Made by a program: the position numbers and the translations under genes. Under the pieces are notes generated by a model, which saw only the letters and a list, made by a program, of their open reading frames with translations, searched no databases and had not been told where the DNA came from. 64,000 nt of DNA from Kofleriaceae bacterium (GTDB taxonomy: Bacteria; Myxococcota_A; Polyangia; Haliangiales; Haliangiaceae). The stretch is taken from positions 62,001 through 126,000 of the forward strand of contig JACKDR010000004.1 in assembly GCA_020633495.1 (NCBI GenBank), read 5' to 3'. Shown here in pieces: positions 36,484-48,394 of this stretch (positions are counted from its first letter, which is position 1; each line of letters begins with the position of its first letter).

Positions 36484-37017
36484 CTACCGCAGCAGCCGCA
36501 GCCCGCGCTCGCCGCGCAGCCGGTTGACCGTGCGCGAGGTGTGGTCGTCGACCAGCAGCAGGCGCGAGCACGCGCCGGTCGAGATCCCGAGCCGCGCCGC
36601 CGCGGCGCCGACCTCGGCGCCGACCGCGACGAACAGATCGAGCAGCTCCGCGAAGCCGAGCAGGTAGTCGGTGGTCCGCCGGGTCCGCTCGCCGAGCCGG
36701 GCCACGCCGCCGTCGACCAGCGCGCGCAGCCGCGGCGACGGCGCCCAGCCGTCGAGGTCGATCGGCTGCCGCACCTCCAGCGCCAGGGCCTCGCGCAGGC
36801 GCCGCACCGCGAGCGCCCGGTTCTCCGCCTGGGACCGGCTGTCGTCGGCGTGGACCGTGACGCCGGTGGCGAGGTGGCGCAGCCGCACCGCGCTCTCGGT
36901 CTTGTTGCGGTGCTGCCCGCCAGGCCCCGACGCCCGGTAGCGATCGAGCTCGCACGCCGCCTCCAGCGCGGCGTCGGGCAGCTGGATCAACGCGTCGCGC
37001 CCGGGCGCGACCGCCAT
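36484..37017 (-). CDS. Peptide chain release factor-like protein (GGQ)
   Basis: 177 residues. The N-terminal ~90 residues form the catalytic domain of class I release factors with RASGPGGQHRNKTESAVRL, the GGQ loop that triggers peptidyl-tRNA hydrolysis. Stop-codon recognition domains are absent. The C-terminal half is not the basic tail of ArfB but a ~75-residue helical region (LLGFAELLDLFVAV, then AAARLGISTGACSRLL), which looks like a DNA/RNA-binding helix-turn-helix. It may act in ribosome rescue. Its ATG shares one base with the stop of the upstream hypothetical gene. Confidence 0.78.
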   Translation of the reverse strand: MAVAPGRDALIQLPDAALEAACELDRYRASGPGGQHRNKTESAVRLRHLATGVTVHADDSRSQAENRALAVRRLREALALEVRQPIDLDGWAPSPRLRALVDGGVARLGERTRRTTDYLLGFAELLDLFVAVGAEVGAAAARLGISTGACSRLLLVDDHTSRTVNRLRGERGLRLLR

Positions 37018-37964
37018 CAGTTGGCCTGCGACGCCGGCGACGGCTCGCCGGGCGCCGGCTTGCGCGCCGGCTCGGTGGGCTCGACGAAGATGTCGAGGCC
37101 GGCGTGCTCGCCGGCGCGGCCGTACTCGACCCGCGAGATGCCCTCGGCGCTCATCGTGTTGACGATACGCTCGAGCCCGTCGTCGAACTTGACCCCGCCG
37201 GCGCGCGCCAGATCGCGGGCCGCCGCCAGGGTCAGGCCGCCGGCGAGGCCGCCGAAGCGCACGACCTGGCCGCCGCGGATCCGCACCGCGATCGCCAGCC
37301 CGGGGGCGGCGCCGCTGCGCAGGATCTCCATCATCGAGGCGTCGAGCGGCGCGCCCGTGAAGTGGTGGAACGCCCCCGACATCGTCGCGACCTGGTCCTC
37401 GATGGTCTCGCCCGGGACCGGCAGCTCGATCTCGCTGAACGCGTCCTCGCCGATCGACTGCGCGAAGCGCTGGAACCGCTCGACGCCGTTGTCGGTGACC
37501 CACTTCTTGATCTGGAACTTGGCCTCGTGGGTGCCGAACAGCGGCTCGAGCTTGGCGAAGTCGTGCGGATCCCAGAAGTGCCAGCCGGTGACGACCTTGC
37601 CGCCCCACACGCCGACCCACGAGCCGACCAGCTGCGGCTCGAACGCCAGGCCGATCTGATCGAGGATCGACTCGTCGCTCTTGGCCATGTTGCAGAGCCG
37701 GAAGTAGTCCGCCATCTTCGGCACGAAGCCGCGGGGGTTGCCCCACGCGCCCCACACCAGCCGCCGCAGGTCGGAGCCGATCATCGCCTGGTACGACACC
37801 GCGTGGCCGTCGGGCATCTCGGGCGGCATCGGCACGTGCTCGAGCCAGCGGTCGAGGTGGATGTCCATCCACTCCTCCACCACCGGCAACGAGGACAGCG
37901 AGACCTGCAGGCTCAGCCGGACAGACAGCGCCCGATTCAAGGAGTTGTCGAGCGGACTGGACAT
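37017..37964 (-). CDS. Conserved hypothetical protein
   Basis: 315 residues, soluble, no signal peptide or membrane segment. Trp-rich stretches (LVWGAWGNPRGFVPKM, VGVWGGKVVTGWHFWDPHD) and a Pro-rich C-terminal tail are the only marks. It overlaps the release-factor-like gene by one base and follows moaB by 14 bp, so moaB, this gene and the release-factor-like gene probably form one operon. I do not recognise a family. Confidence 0.65.
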   Translation of the reverse strand: MSSPLDNSLNRALSVRLSLQVSLSSLPVVEEWMDIHLDRWLEHVPMPPEMPDGHAVSYQAMIGSDLRRLVWGAWGNPRGFVPKMADYFRLCNMAKSDESILDQIGLAFEPQLVGSWVGVWGGKVVTGWHFWDPHDFAKLEPLFGTHEAKFQIKKWVTDNGVERFQRFAQSIGEDAFSEIELPVPGETIEDQVATMSGAFHHFTGAPLDASMMEILRSGAAPGLAIAVRIRGGQVVRFGGLAGGLTLAAARDLARAGGVKFDDGLERIVNTMSAEGISRVEYGRAGEHAGLDIFVEPTEPARKPAPGEPSPASQAN

Positions 37965-37978
37965 GGTGCTGGTTCAGT

Positions 37979-38503
<525 letters not shown>

Positions 38504-38628
38504 GGGGCTCCACGGCCGACCCGTCGCCGGGCCGGCCTCGAGAGGGACAGTCCCCGCGATTCTGGATCAGGACCCGGCCGCCGTCACGCTGCGCCGCGCC
38601 GTGCCGACCGCGGTCCCCCGGGTCGAGG

Positions 38629-41157
<2,529 letters not shown>

Positions 41158-41159
41158 GG

Positions 41160-41789
41160 CTAGTTCGCGAGCGTCGCGGTGATGCGGGCCTTGACCTCGT
41201 CCGGCGTGCCGACGCCGTCGACCCGCCGCAGCAGGCCCTTCTGCTCGTAGAGCGGCAGGATCGGCGCGGTCCAGTCGTGGTAGTAGGTCAGCCGCTTGGT
41301 GATCGCCTCCTCGGTGTCGTCCTTGCGGTGGACCAGGCGGTCGGCGATCTCCGGCGGCGGCGGGTCGAACTTGACGTGGTAGATCCGGCCGGTCTCGGGA
41401 TCGTTGCGGCGACCGACGCCGCGCTCGACGATCAGCGCGTCGGGGACCTCGATCATCAGGACGACGTCGAGGGTCACGCCGGCGGCGGTCATCGCGGCGT
41501 CGAGCGCCTCGGCCTGCGGGATCGTGCGCGGGAAGCCGTCGAGCATGAAGCCCTTGGCGCAGTCGGGCTTGGCGATGCGCTCGAGGATCATGCCGATGAC
41601 GACCTCGTCGGGGACGAGCTGGCCGGCCTTCATGAAGCCGTCGGCGGCCTTGCCGAGGTCGGTGCCCTCCTTGACCGCGGCGCGCAGCATGTCGCCGCTG
41701 GAGATGTGAGGGATCTGGAAGGTGTCGACCAGGCGCTGGGCCTGGGTGCCTTTGCCGGCGCCGGGCGGGCCGACGAGGATCATGCGCAT
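41160..41789 (-). CDS. adk: Adenylate kinase
   Basis: 209 residues. Adk converts ATP and AMP to two ADP. The P-loop GPPGAGKGTQA starts at about residue 8, the AMP-binding region is SSGDMLRAAV and GFPRTIPQAEALD, and the LID is GVGRRNDPETGRIYHVKFD. The LID is the long form without zinc-binding cysteines. The second Met (41783) could also be the start. It heads the adk-leuS unit and is divergent from the cereblon-like gene, with 60 bp between start codons. Confidence 0.96.
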   Translation of the reverse strand: MRMILVGPPGAGKGTQAQRLVDTFQIPHISSGDMLRAAVKEGTDLGKAADGFMKAGQLVPDEVVIGMILERIAKPDCAKGFMLDGFPRTIPQAEALDAAMTAAGVTLDVVLMIEVPDALIVERGVGRRNDPETGRIYHVKFDPPPPEIADRLVHRKDDTEEAITKRLTYYHDWTAPILPLYEQKGLLRRVDGVGTPDEVKARITATLAN

Positions 41790-41849
41790 GATGGGCTCCG
41801 GTGCGTCCAGGTGTGCGAAGTCCGGGCAGTCTTGCACGCGCCCGCCGCG

Positions 41850-42302
41850 ATGCGCAATCTGTGGGTCGTGACTTGGTCGGACCTGCGCTGCGACGACGAC
41901 GACGGCGCCGGCGGCCCGCCGCGACCGCAGGCGCGGCGTCATGACGCGGGCGATCCGGATGAGGACTCTTCGGAGGACGACGGCGGCGACCACGACCTGT
42001 GCTGCAGCGTGTGCGGCCGGCGCATCACCGGCGCGCAGCACGCGATCGAGCACGGCGGCGCGCACGCCCACACCTTCGCCAACCCGGGCGGCTTCGTCCA
42101 CCACGTCCGCTGCTTCGGCTACGCCGGCGGCGTCGCCGAGCAGGGCGATCCCGAGACCTACTTCTCGTGGTTCCCGGGCTACGCGTGGCAGGTGCTCGCC
42201 TGCGGCGGCTGCGGCGTCCACATCGGCTGGAGCTTCCGCTGCGCCGACGACGTCTTCTACGGCCTGATCGCCGAGCGCCTGGTCGAGCGCCGGGCCGACT
42301 GA
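41850..42302 (+). CDS. Bacterial cereblon-like CULT-domain protein
   Basis: 150 residues. An acidic N-terminal ~50 residues precede a CULT domain, the thalidomide-binding fold of eukaryotic cereblon. The Zn-binding pairs are C52-x2-C55 and C118-x2-C121. The segment SWFPGYAW (106-113) followed by GVHIGWSF (122-129) places W107, W113 and W127 at the same spacing as the three tryptophans of the human ligand pocket (W380, W386, W400), and the first eight residues match my memory of the human sequence. NPGGFVHH corresponds to the human NPHGYVHE. Small free-standing CULT proteins are known in a few bacteria, with unknown role; the pocket can bind uracil-like or cyclic imide ligands. The last codon runs into a tandem repeat. 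Confidence 0.85.
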   Translation: MRNLWVVTWSDLRCDDDDGAGGPPRPQARRHDAGDPDEDSSEDDGGDHDLCCSVCGRRITGAQHAIEHGGAHAHTFANPGGFVHHVRCFGYAGGVAEQGDPETYFSWFPGYAWQVLACGGCGVHIGWSFRCADDVFYGLIAERLVERRAD

Positions 42303-42523
42303 GCCGCGCGTCTGCGCGCGGCGGGCTCCGTGCAGGCGCCGAGGCCGTCTGCGGGCGAGCGAGCCGATCGGCAGCGCGGGTGAGGATGAAATCCTCACGC
42401 GCCCGGAGCCGCGCGTCTGCGCGAGGCGGGCTCCGTGCAGGCGCGGCGAGCCCGTCTGCGGGCGAGCGAGCCGATCGGCAGCGCGGGTGAGGATGAAATC
42501 CTCACACGCGCCGAGCCGCGCGC
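42301..42523. repeat. 105-107 bp tandem repeat, locus 1 (two copies and a partial third)
   Basis: Copies begin with GAGCCGCGCGTCTGCGCG at 42301 and 42406, and a third partial copy begins at 42513; unit lengths are 105 and 107 bp. Each contains a perfect hairpin GTGAGGAT-GAA-ATCCTCAC. The first copy starts inside the stop codon of the CULT gene and the third merges with the 3' end of the next gene on the other strand. The same unit occurs in opposite orientation at 51033-51305. Confidence 0.85.
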
Positions 42524-43315
42524 CTACGCCGGGCCGCGCTGCGCCGCGAGCCGCGCCGCCTGCGCGAGCAGATGCGCGATCAGATCGACGCCGCTGGCCG
42601 ACGACGCCGCGGTGGTCCCCGGGCTGCCGAGCTGGACGCGCGTCGGGGCGCTGCCCGAGCGCACCAGCCGGTCGTCGTAGCGGGCGTGCGGCGCCGCCGC
42701 GCGCAGCCGCGCGATCACGGTCTGGAAGTTCACGGTCGCGCTGGGCGACAGGTCGGGCCCCAGCGCCGCATAGTCGGCGCCGCGCTCGCGCACGAGCCAC
42801 GGCGGGGCGCCGCTGGCGCGGAACAGGTAGAGCACCGCGTCCCAGTCGTCCGCGACGCTGCGCTCCTCCTTGCGGGTGGTCTTGGACATCAGGAGGCCGC
42901 CGGTGGCCAGCGCGCGCCCCGGGCTGAAGCTGCGCTGCTTGGTCACGCTGCGGGTCTCGGTCCGGGTGTGGTGGACGGCGCGGACGATCGCGATCAGGTC
43001 GGCGAACGGCAGGCGCGCGCCGTCGTCGCGTCGCACCAGCGCGTCGGGCGCGAGCGCGAAGCGCCGGACCTCGAGCATGTCGGCGCTGGCGACGATGTCG
43101 GCGGCGTCGACCACGAGCGCGGCGTGGCCGCGCCGGCGCAGCGCCGTGGCGAGCGTGCGCGCGGCCTCGGGATCGGCGGTCTGCTGGACGATCGCGGGGA
43201 CGCCGCCGGCGAGCTTGAGGCGCTCCTCGTACGCGATCGTGCCGAGGTCGGCGGCGAGCGCCCTGGCCTCGGCCTCGATCGGGGTGCCGAGCTCCAGGAT
43301 CGCGACGATGTACAT
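42524..43315 (-). CDS. Conserved hypothetical protein
   Basis: 263 residues, no signal or membrane segment. Residues 1-75 (VAILELGTPIEAEARALAAD and ALRRRGHAALVVDAADIV) look like a small alpha/beta domain. A Ser/Thr-Lys rich segment (SKTTRKEERS) separates it from a C-terminal region (DWDAVLYLFRASGAPPWLV). Neither part is recognised. The C-terminal codons overlap the edge of tandem-repeat locus 1, suggesting the original 3' end may have been altered by repeat insertion. It is separated from the LOG-family gene by about 107 bp of Gly/Arg-coding-like low complexity. Confidence 0.6.
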   Translation of the reverse strand: MYIVAILELGTPIEAEARALAADLGTIAYEERLKLAGGVPAIVQQTADPEAARTLATALRRRGHAALVVDAADIVASADMLEVRRFALAPDALVRRDDGARLPFADLIAIVRAVHHTRTETRSVTKQRSFSPGRALATGGLLMSKTTRKEERSVADDWDAVLYLFRASGAPPWLVRERGADYAALGPDLSPSATVNFQTVIARLRAAAPHARYDDRLVRSGSAPTRVQLGSPGTTAASSASGVDLIAHLLAQAARLAAQRGPA

Positions 43316-43422
43316 GCGACGACCATAGCGCCGTCGCGGCGACGCGCCGGTGCCAACTGCGGCGACGCGGCGAGACGAGGCGCGGCGAGGCGAGACGCGG
43401 CGAGAGACGCCGCGCGGCGCGC

Positions 43423-43992
43423 TCAGGCCGGGGTCGCGAGCCGCGCGACCTCGGCGTCGATCCACGCCAGCGCCTCGGCGGGCGACCGCGCCACCCCGAT
43501 CAGCGCGCGGTTGGCGGGGTGCAGGACGCCCTCGGTCACCGCGTGATCGAGGAACGCCAGCAGCGGCCGCCAGAACTCGACGACGTCGAGCAGGCACACC
43601 GGCTTGGCGTGCTCGCCGATCTGCGCCGCGGTGAGGACCTCGAAGGTCTCCTCCAGCGTGCCGAAGCCGCCGGGCAGCGTGATGAAGGCGTCAGCCTCGG
43701 CGAACATGCGCGCCTTGCGGGCGTGCATCGTCGGCACGACGTGGAGCTCGGCGAGGTCGGCGTGGCCGATCTCGCGAGCCAGCAGGCGCTCGGGGATGAC
43801 GCCGACGACCCGGCCGCCGGCGGCGATCGCGGCGTCGGCGAGCACGCCCATGGTGCCGACCGAGGCGCCGCCGTAGACCAGGGTCCGGCCGCTGGCGGCC
43901 AGCGCCTGGGCGACACCGCGGGCGGCCGCGGCGTAGTCGGGGCGAGCGCCGGCGCTCGAGGACAGGAAGACGCAGACGCGTTCGGCTCGCAC
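43423..43992 (-). CDS. LOG family protein (TIGR00730)
   Basis: 189 residues from a GTG at 43992. LOG enzymes are cytokinin riboside 5'-monophosphate phosphoribohydrolases or, in bacteria, nucleotide 5'-monophosphate nucleosidases. The signature blocks are complete: VCVFLSSSAGARPDY, TLVYGGASVGTMGVLADAA, the catalytic MHARKARM and LPGGFGTLEETFEVLT (PGGxGTxxE). Cytoplasmic, single gene. It is divergent from the PHP-domain gene, with about 190 bp between them. Confidence 0.92.
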   Translation of the reverse strand: MRAERVCVFLSSSAGARPDYAAAARGVAQALAASGRTLVYGGASVGTMGVLADAAIAAGGRVVGVIPERLLAREIGHADLAELHVVPTMHARKARMFAEADAFITLPGGFGTLEETFEVLTAAQIGEHAKPVCLLDVVEFWRPLLAFLDHAVTEGVLHPANRALIGVARSPAEALAWIDAEVARLATPA

Positions 43993-44043
43993 GCCGCAGT
44001 GGTAGCCCGCGGGCGCGGCGATGTCACCCGGCACGCGCGCGCG

Positions 44044-44116
44044 GCGCGGACGGCGCGGACGGCGCGGGCGGCGCGGGCGGCGCGGGCCCGGATCCCGGGC
44101 CCTGATCCCGGGCCCC
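44044..44116. repeat. 9-bp tandem repeat and GC palindromes before the PHP gene
   Basis: About five copies of GCGCGG(A/G)CG run from 44044 to 44090, followed by a strong palindrome GGGCCCGGATCCCGGGCCC and a second direct copy of GATCCCGGGCCC ending at 44115. The stretch lies between divergent genes. It could form a stable stem-loop; no T-run follows. About 45 bp further on, a -10-like TAGAAT (44160-44165) lies 17 bp after a TTCAAC and probably serves the PHP gene. Confidence 0.6.
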
Positions 44117-44179
44117 ATCAACGGCGACGAAATCGCTTCAACCGATTGGCCTGACCACGTAGAATCCGCGTCGGGGATC

Positions 44180-46789
44180 ATGCGCGCACCTCACAAGACA
44201 CTGTTCTTCCTGGCATTTTCGCTCGTGGCCGCGGCCGGCTGCGGTGACGATACGGCTTCGACCCCGGACGCGACCACGGCGCCGACCTGCGCCACGCCGC
44301 CCGGCCCGCTCGCCCTCGGCGACCCCGACGGCCACGCCGCGCCGCTGTCGGCGGGCCCCGGCGAGGCTCGCGCCGGCCGCATCCACGCCGCCCAGCTGCC
44401 GGCGACCCCGCAGGGCCTGGTGACCTGGGCCGACGGCGACTTCGTCCTCGCCAACAACAAGATCGCGCTGGTCATCGAGGACGCCGGCCCGTCGGATCTC
44501 TACGACCCCTGGGGCGGCCGCCCGGTCGGCCTCGGTCGCGTCGAGGGCGGCGCGCTGGTCGACCCCGCCGAGTTCGGCGAGGTCTTCCTGATCACCGGCC
44601 GCTCGACGATCGTCACCGAGCACGTCACCGTGATCGCCGACGGCTCCGACGGCGGCCCGGCGATCGTCCGCGCCTCGGGCCGGCTGGCGCCGCTGCCCTT
44701 CCTCGACAACCTGCTGGTCGCGCTGTACTTCGACGACCTGCGCGACGTCGACGCCGCGATCGACTACGTCCTGGCGCCCGACGCCGACGCGGTCGACGTC
44801 ATCTACCGCTACGCGTCGCCGCGCGCCGGCGACACCGACACCGGCGCGGTCCTGCACGGCTTCATGTACACGCGGCGGATGCCGTCGGAGGTGCCGGGCA
44901 CCGGCTTCACCGACCAGATCAACCGCGCCCCGTGGCTGCAGCTCGTCGACGACCAGGCCACCAGCTGGGGCTACGCCGCCGTCGACGGCACGCTCAACAA
45001 CTCGATCGCCCAGGCCGGGTTCATCGGCGGCTTCACGTCGTCGTTCACGATCCCCGGCTGCACCGAGAGCATGCACGACCACGCGAAGATCGTGATCGGC
45101 GGCCCCGGCCTCGACGGCCTCGAGCAGGCGCGGGCCCGGGTCGAGGGCCGCACGCTGCGCGCGATCACCGGCACCGTCACCGACGGCACCGCGCCGGTCG
45201 CCGGCTTCCGGGTCCACGCCGTCGACGGCACCGGCGCCTACCTGACCCGCGCCACCACCGACGCCACCGGCGCGTTCACGCTGCACGTCCCCGACGACGC
45301 CGACGTCACGCTGACCGCGTACCAGCGCGGCTGGCCGACCGCGACCGCCGAGGTCGCCGCCGCCGCCACCACCGCGACCCTGACCGTGGCGCCGATCGGC
45401 CACGTCCACGTCCACGCCCACGACGCCGCCGGCGGCCTGCCGGCGCGGGTCCAGATCATGCCCGCGACCGGCTCGTCGATCCCGACCGTGCCGGACGCCT
45501 TCGGCGAGCCGACGCCGACCTCGGGCCGGCTCCACGTCGCCTACCCGATCGACGGCGACGTCACGCTGCCGGTGCCGCCCGGCGACTGGAACGTCGTGGT
45601 GTCACGCGGCTACGAGTACGAGCTGGTCGAGCAGGCGGTCACCGTCACCGCCGGCGCCACCACCGACGTCGACGCCCTGCTCGAGCGCGTCGTCGACACC
45701 ACCGACCAGCAGTGCGGCGACTTCCACATCCACACGATCCGGTCCAACGACTCCGGCGACGACGCCACCGAGAAGGTCCGCAGCGGCCTCGCCGACGGCC
45801 TCGAGCTGCCGGTCCGCACCGACCACGAGTACGTCAACAGCTTCCAGCCGCTGATCGAGGCGCTGGGCGCCGAGCGGTGGGCGTACGGCATCACGTCGAT
45901 CGAGATGACCAGCTTCCAGCTGTGGGGCCACATGAACGTGTTCCCGCTCGAGGCCGACCCGACCAAGCCCAACGGCGGCGCGCCGCAGTGGCAGGACTGG
46001 CCGACCAAGGCGTCGCCCGACAAGGCGGTGCGGACGCTGGGCCCGGTCGAGGTGTTCCAGGCGGTGCGGGCGCGGCCCGAGCACCCGACGATCATCATCA
46101 ACCACCCGCGCGGCACCTCGAACTACTTCGACTACGCCGGCCTCGACCCGATCACCGGCCTGGTCAGCCACCCCGAGTACTGGGACGAGGACTTCACCGT
46201 CGTCGAGGTCTTCAACGACTCCGACTGGCTGCACAACCGCGACGGCACCGTGCGCGACTGGTTCAACCTGCTCGACGGCGGCCGCGAGGTCTACGCCGTC
46301 GGATCGTCGGACAGCCACGGCATCAAGTCGTCGCCGGTCGGCTACCCGCGGACCTGCATCGCGCTCGGCACCGACGACCCGCGCGAGCTGACACCCGAGC
46401 TGGTCCGCGACCAGGTCGCGGGCGGCCACTCGTTCGTGTCCGGCGGCATCTACCTCGACGCCACCGTCGGCGCCGCGCACCCCGGCGACGTCGCCGCCGG
46501 CGTCGGTGCCACCGCCACCGTCGACCTGCGGGTCCAGGCCGCGACCTGGATCGACGTCGACGCCATCGACGTCGTCGTCGACGGCGAGACCATCGACACG
46601 ATCCCGATCCAGGCCGGCGACGCCGACCCGACCAACCCGGTGGTGCGCTGGCACGACACGATCGACGTCCCGGTGGCGGCCAACGGCAGCTGGGTCGTGC
46701 TCGCGGCGTACGGCGACCAGACGCTGGAGCCGGTGCACCCCGGCCGCAAGCCGTTCGCGGTGACCAACCCGATCTGGCTGCAGCGCTGA
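44180..46789 (+). CDS. PHP-domain metallohydrolase lipoprotein (CehA/McbA-like)
   Basis: 869 residues. The signal MRAPHKTLFFLAFSLVAAAGC ends in a lipobox. The N-terminal ~330 residues are a beta-rich exported domain; residues ~330-505 contain two carboxypeptidase-regulatory-like or Ig-like modules (TVTDGTAPVAGFRVHAVDGTG). A PHP domain follows from about residue 512: CGDFHIHTIRSND (H-x-H), VRTDHEYVN, and NHPRGTSNYFDYAGL, ending with GSSDSHG, the motif that supplies the last metal-binding Asp and His. PHP proteins hydrolyse phosphoesters or, in the CehA branch, carboxylate or amide bonds. Substrate unknown. A beta-sandwich forms the C-terminus. Confidence 0.82.
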   Translation: MRAPHKTLFFLAFSLVAAAGCGDDTASTPDATTAPTCATPPGPLALGDPDGHAAPLSAGPGEARAGRIHAAQLPATPQGLVTWADGDFVLANNKIALVIEDAGPSDLYDPWGGRPVGLGRVEGGALVDPAEFGEVFLITGRSTIVTEHVTVIADGSDGGPAIVRASGRLAPLPFLDNLLVALYFDDLRDVDAAIDYVLAPDADAVDVIYRYASPRAGDTDTGAVLHGFMYTRRMPSEVPGTGFTDQINRAPWLQLVDDQATSWGYAAVDGTLNNSIAQAGFIGGFTSSFTIPGCTESMHDHAKIVIGGPGLDGLEQARARVEGRTLRAITGTVTDGTAPVAGFRVHAVDGTGAYLTRATTDATGAFTLHVPDDADVTLTAYQRGWPTATAEVAAAATTATLTVAPIGHVHVHAHDAAGGLPARVQIMPATGSSIPTVPDAFGEPTPTSGRLHVAYPIDGDVTLPVPPGDWNVVVSRGYEYELVEQAVTVTAGATTDVDALLERVVDTTDQQCGDFHIHTIRSNDSGDDATEKVRSGLADGLELPVRTDHEYVNSFQPLIEALGAERWAYGITSIEMTSFQLWGHMNVFPLEADPTKPNGGAPQWQDWPTKASPDKAVRTLGPVEVFQAVRARPEHPTIIINHPRGTSNYFDYAGLDPITGLVSHPEYWDEDFTVVEVFNDSDWLHNRDGTVRDWFNLLDGGREVYAVGSSDSHGIKSSPVGYPRTCIALGTDDPRELTPELVRDQVAGGHSFVSGGIYLDATVGAAHPGDVAAGVGATATVDLRVQAATWIDVDAIDVVVDGETIDTIPIQAGDADPTNPVVRWHDTIDVPVAANGSWVVLAAYGDQTLEPVHPGRKPFAVTNPIWLQR

Positions 46790-46850
46790 CGCGGCGGGAG
46801 CGGACTGGCGTGCTCCCGTGACCTATCGAGCCTGGATCCTCGAGACCTCG

Positions 46851-47237
46851 CCGGGGTTGTTTTCCGGAGCGACCGCACCCCGCGCGGGAGCGCGGTAGCT
46901 CACCGGGGTTGCGCGGTAGCTCACCAGGGTTGGGCGAGGCGAGACCGCACCGGGGTTGATTTCCGGGGGCAGGCGAGCGGGACGACCGCACCGGGGTTGG
47001 TTTCCGCGCGGTCTGGTGAGCCCGCATGGTGGCCGGTTCCCGGGCGCCGGATCCCCAGCGCGGCGAGACCGCACCGGGGTTGATTTCCGGGGGCGGGCGA
47101 GACCGGCGAGACCTCACCGGGGTTGATTTCCCGGGGCGCCCGCACCGGGGCGACCGGGACGACCGCACCGGGGTTGGTTTCCGCGCGGTCTGGTGAGCCC
47201 GCACGGTGTCCGGTTCCCGGGCGCCGGATCCCCAGCG
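46851..47237 (+). repeat. REP-like array upstream of the RAYT gene
   Basis: The word ACCGGGGTTG or a one-base variant occurs eight times (46850, 46902, 46923, 46949, 46990, 47073, 47116 and 47167, all in the same orientation), usually followed by GATTTCCGGGG or GGTTTCCGCGCGG. A ~82-bp block (46979-47060) is repeated at 47157-47237 with about two differences. The 550 bp between the PHP gene and the RAYT gene contain nothing else. The REP element is inferred from the repeats and their position next to a Y1 transposase. Confidence 0.75.
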
Positions 47238-47340
47238 GAACGGCGGGCGGACAGCGTGTCCGGTCTGCGGACGTTCGCGGCCGGAGTCCGGACGCGAGAC
47301 ACGAAGTTCCGCCGGGTTGCGCCCGGCACGCGTCGTGCTG

Positions 47341-48252
47341 ATGCACGTGGCGATGTCCCTGCCCCGTGAAGTCATTGCTGGCCGGACCCACATGCTCACG
47401 CGGCGGTGCACGCAGCGGCAGTTGCTGCTGCGACCCGACAAGGTCACCAACGAGACCTTCCTGTACTGCCTGGCCGAGGCGGCGAATCGGTATGGCATCC
47501 GCGTCGTGCTGCCCGTGGCGATGTCGAACCACCATCACACGGTCGTCTACGACCCCGACGCGCGCGTCGTCGAGTTCATGGAGCACTTCCACAAGATGCT
47601 GGCGAAGGCGCAGAACGCGCACCGCGGACGGTGGGAGAACCTGTGGTCGACCGAGCCGCCGTGTCTGGTGCAGCTCGTGGACGTCGGGGACCTGCTCGAC
47701 AAGCTGGTGTACGTGGCGACCAACCCGGTGAAGGACGGGCTGGTCGACCGGGCGCATCACTGGCCGGGAGCGCACGGGCTCACCGCGCTGCTGAACCGGC
47801 GGACGATCGTGGTGCGACGGCCGAAGCAGTTCTTCCGCGCTGGCGGATCGATGCCGGAGGAGGTCACGCTCGAGCTCGGCCTGCCGCCGGACATCGAGGA
47901 CGTCAACGCCTTCCTCGGCGTGCTGCGCGAGCGGGTGACGGCAGAGGAGGACCGGCTGGCAGAGGAGCGTCGGCGCGCCGGGCGCGGCGTGCTCGGCCGG
48001 CGCGGCGTGCTGCAGCAGGATTGGCGGAGTCGTCCGACCAGCCGCGAGCCGCGGCGCGGGCTGCGCCCGCGAGTGGCTGCGCGGAGCGTGTGGGCGCGCA
48101 TCGAGGCGCTGCAGCGCAATCGCGCGTTCATCGATGCATACCGCGCAGCGAGGGCGGCGTGGCTTGCGGGGCTGGAGGCGGTCTTTCCGCCCGGGACGTA
48201 CTGGCTGCGTCGGTTCGCCAGCGTCGTCGTAGCCGAACCTCCGCGAGCGTGA
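47341..48252 (+). CDS. REP-associated tyrosine transposase (RAYT-like, Y1_Tnp)
   Basis: 303 residues. Y1/HUH single-strand transposase fold: the HUH-type metal site is in MSNHHHTVVYD (about residues 57-67) and the nucleophile Tyr in LVYVATNPVKDGLV (about residue 121), with HFHKMLAKAQNAHRGR between. RAYTs process REP hairpins as single-stranded DNA and are usually single-copy residents rather than active insertion sequences. The C-terminal ~130 residues are basic and family-specific (RREP, RPRVAARSVWARIEALQRNR). The ATG at 47341 is chosen as the first that begins near the domain. REP-like motifs lie on both sides in opposite orientation. Confidence 0.85.
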   Translation: MHVAMSLPREVIAGRTHMLTRRCTQRQLLLRPDKVTNETFLYCLAEAANRYGIRVVLPVAMSNHHHTVVYDPDARVVEFMEHFHKMLAKAQNAHRGRWENLWSTEPPCLVQLVDVGDLLDKLVYVATNPVKDGLVDRAHHWPGAHGLTALLNRRTIVVRRPKQFFRAGGSMPEEVTLELGLPPDIEDVNAFLGVLRERVTAEEDRLAEERRRAGRGVLGRRGVLQQDWRSRPTSREPRRGLRPRVAARSVWARIEALQRNRAFIDAYRAARAAWLAGLEAVFPPGTYWLRRFASVVVAEPPRA

Positions 48253-48394
48253 CGGTCCTCGGGTCGACCGACAGCGTGCGTCCAACGGGCGCGCGCCGTC
48301 GCGGCGTGGGCAGCGTGGCGTAGTGCGAGGCCCGCAGCGCCTGCAGGTGCCCCCGTCGCCTTCCCGCACGGAGGCCGCGCGGCGACGAAACGGA

